NCBI RefSeq assembly: GCF_003480315.1
Contig: NZ_QUIV01000007.1
Coordinates: forward strand, 1-64,000
Direction of reading: 5' to 3'
Length of the DNA stretch: 64,000 nucleotides
DNA from: Clostridium sp. AM33-3
GTDB taxonomy: Bacteria; Bacillota; Clostridia; Lachnospirales; Lachnospiraceae
Of this stretch, positions 62,660 through 64,000 are shown one piece after another. The first letter of the stretch is position 1. Each line of letters starts with the position of its first letter. The position numbers and the translations under genes were made by a program. The notes under the pieces were generated by a model. That model searched no databases and was not told the DNA's origin. It was given only the letters and a program-made list of their open reading frames with translations.

Positions 62660-62806
62660 GAGACCGCTTTCCGGGATTTTCACATATCGTTGTTTGCTTG
62701 CTCTCACAACACGCGTTCGCCTGCATCGGACTACATCCGCTGCATTCGTACACGTGTGTTCAAGATGCAAACACCTGATATGCTGAAAATCCCGGAAAGC
62801 GGTCTC
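62660..62806. repeat. 147-nt long inverted repeat (giant hairpin 1)
   Basis: The outer arms GAGACCGCTTTCCGGG... (from 62660) and ...CCCGGAAAGCGGTCTC (to 62806) are almost perfectly complementary for about 28 bases. Pairing continues imperfectly inward to CGGA-CTACA-TCCG near 62727-62739, so the whole element folds as one long hairpin. No convincing gene is present; short ORFs in it are incidental. It lies 44 bases after purA. Confidence 0.85.
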
Positions 62807-62878
62807 ATTCACTTCCTGCTGTATTGGCTCCGCTACAAAAAAGTAACTGCAGCCCATATTAACTCTTCCACAAAAATA

Positions 62879-62957
62879 AAACACAGCCAGAACGCTACTA
62901 TCAGATAAAAGCCAGATTTACAGGCTTTCGTCAGCAACGTTCTGGCTATGTTTATTA
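62879..62957 (+). terminator. Large terminator-like hairpin after giant hairpin 1
   Basis: AACACAGCCAGAACG (62880-62894) pairs with CGTTCTGGCTATGTT (62938-62952), one mismatch, enclosing a smaller AAGCC/GGCTT hairpin, followed by TATTATTG. Confidence 0.65.
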
Positions 62958-62979
62958 TTGTAGAATAGCCAGTACAGCA

Positions 62980-63180
62980 GAAGTTTCGGGGCGGTCATGC
63001 AGAACAAGTAGACACATTGGAATTTTCTTTGTGCGCGAGCATAGCGCCAGACCGGAGACCCTTGTCTGAGTGTGCAAAGCGCACGAGTTTGGGTCGCAGG
63101 TCTGGCAATAGGCGGCGGAGCGCACGAAGTACAAAATTCCACTCAGTGTCTGCGGTTCTGTATGACCGCCCCGGAACTTC
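62980..63180. repeat. 201-nt long inverted repeat (giant hairpin 2)
   Basis: The outer 26 bases (62980-63005) pair completely, allowing two G-U pairs, with 63155-63180. The arms stay complementary inward (TTGGAATTTT with AAAATTCCA; TGTGCGC with GCGCAC; CCAGACC with GGTCTGG; GACCC with GGGTC) to a GTGTGC/GCGCAC tip. No gene is supported here. Confidence 0.85.
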
Positions 63181-63209
63181 GAACCTTATTTGGTTTTATG
63201 AAGCAATTT

Positions 63210-63737
63210 TTATATCTGAACGGAATTGTTTTGTGTACCGAGTGCTTCTGCTAGCTGTTTTCGCGCGCTTTCCGGTGATTCCTGCAGGGCTGCGGCAAAT
63301 TCCTCGCAGAGCAGGCGCCCGACTTTGCTCAGGAAATCCTTGTCTGTGGTACCAAGTCTTTTTCCGGAACGGATCAGGCGAAGTTCTTTTTCGTGAATTT
63401 CTTTTAACAGCTGCAGGTGATGTTCTATCTTGGAGGAAGAGAGCAGTTCCTGATAATGCGCAATGATAAGTGCTGTTTTGGTGGAATGACAGGGGCGGGC
63501 TTTCATCTGGTTCAGTTTTTTCAGATATTCGCCTGCTTCCTGGGCGGAAAGGGAATGACGCAGCGCGTCTTCTTTATCAGTCGGCACATAGATATGTTCA
63601 TCGCCGGATCTGAAAACCGGGCGCAGCGTGTAATAAATTTTTTCACTATCGGGTAAAAATGCGACCTTTCCAATAGATTCAATGGTGTAGACACCTTTAT
63701 TGCGGTAAATGACAGATTGTCCGGTCTGGTAGTTCAT
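63210..63737 (-). CDS. CarD/TRCF-RID family transcriptional regulator
   Basis: 175 residues from the ATG at 63737, with AAAGGAGG upstream; a longer in-frame start was rejected. The N-terminal CarD/RID domain is NYQTGQSVIYRNKGVYTIES, then YYTLRPVFRSGDEHIYVPTD. The C-terminal half is helical (LSSSKIEHHLQLLKEIHEKE). CarD proteins bind the RNA polymerase beta subunit and promoter DNA to affect open-complex stability. The gene is monocistronic. Confidence 0.88.
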   Translation of the reverse strand: MNYQTGQSVIYRNKGVYTIESIGKVAFLPDSEKIYYTLRPVFRSGDEHIYVPTDKEDALRHSLSAQEAGEYLKKLNQMKARPCHSTKTALIIAHYQELLSSSKIEHHLQLLKEIHEKELRLIRSGKRLGTTDKDFLSKVGRLLCEEFAAALQESPESARKQLAEALGTQNNSVQI

Positions 63738-63829
63738 GTGTGATCGGCCTCCTTTAAATGGAAAAACAGTTTTTAGCAACTATTCATATTTTAGCATAAA
63801 AATTAACAAAATTTCAAAGGTAGAATTGT

Positions 63830-63895
63830 ATGAAATTCACAAAGCATGTTGTGGGCAAAATGACGGTGGAGCTTGCTATTTCCAGGAGGCAATGA
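63830..63895 (+). pseudogene. Possible remnant of a TadE-like or secreted pilin gene start
   Basis: A 21-codon ORF after AAAGGT reads MKFTKHVVGKMTVELAISRR. The GKMTVELAI stretch resembles the N-terminal motif of TadE-like/pilin-type proteins, but the frame ends before any hydrophobic helix. AGGAGG at 63885 and a further short ORF overlap its stop. It may be a broken gene or coincidence. The last 100 bases of the window hold no recognisable gene. Confidence 0.25.
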
Positions 63896-64000
63896 TAAAA
63901 TTAAAATATATGTATTGGTTTATATGAGAACTAAGGGTTTGTTCCAAATGAAGAGATCCGGGAAAATCTGATTTTAGTATTGAAAAGTGCAAAAACTCAA

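Noticed and set aside
62690..62908. Short ORFs within the giant hairpins
   Set aside because: They are rich in His/Arg/Cys from palindromic DNA, have no ribosome binding sites and follow the repeat symmetry.

Overview
The window looks like chromosome of an anaerobic, spore-forming Firmicute of the Lachnospiraceae type (Clostridium cluster XIVa). The evidence is a spoIIA-sigF-spoVA sporulation locus, a T-box before valS, a lysine riboswitch before dapA, AGGAGG-type ribosome binding sites, many TRAP transporters and flavin Fe-S ene-reductase-like enzymes. All functional calls are made by eye from motifs, family resemblance and context; no database search was run.

Layout. 1-1142: the 3' end (domains V/VI) of a group II intron inserted antisense into a DnaQ/RNase H-like exonuclease gene. 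1218-2766: three small genes, then tRNA-Met and tRNA-Val on the minus strand. 2954-8812: T-box-controlled valS, folC, a 44-codon gene and a TPR membrane protein. 8918-12364: spoIIAA-spoIIAB-sigF, a tiny membrane ORF, then spoVAA-spoVAB-spoVAC. The locus then stops, and spoVAD-spoVAE appear only at 45144-46543. About 32.8 kb of mostly catabolic genes lies in between. It holds: an acid-sugar cluster (12534-23386: PrpR-like regulator, Fe-alcohol dehydrogenase, PdxA2-like, DUF1537 kinase, TRAP permeases, sialidase-fold enzyme, YhcH, DapA/NAL-family aldolase, KdgT); two tRNA-Leu genes; a thioredoxin-reductase-like flavoprotein; a MarR plus heterodimeric ABC exporter operon; a quinate/shikimate-like hydroaromatic cluster (29108-40152: two ene-reductase-like enzymes, AroE, AroD, LysR, a TIM-barrel enzyme, a TAXI-TRAP system); and a LysR-LysR / anion transporter / hydrolase module (40260-44599). 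A decayed transposase sits exactly at the right junction.

46596-63737 is mainly core: ilvD-like dehydratase and a class A PBP (minus strand), YigZ, typA, a double-OB protein, a CobO-like ATPase, lysine-riboswitch dapA-dapB, purF-purB, purA and a CarD-family regulator. Two very long intergenic hairpins (147 and 201 nt) lie between purA and the CarD gene.

How it works together. The orphaned spoVAD-spoVAE pair has its own good sigma-G-type promoter and a 19-bp hairpin that could block read-through from the inserted genes, so the split sporulation locus may still work. The two catabolic clusters each carry their own regulator, transporter and matching promoter/operator signals. This suggests independently regulated modules for plant- or host-derived acids.
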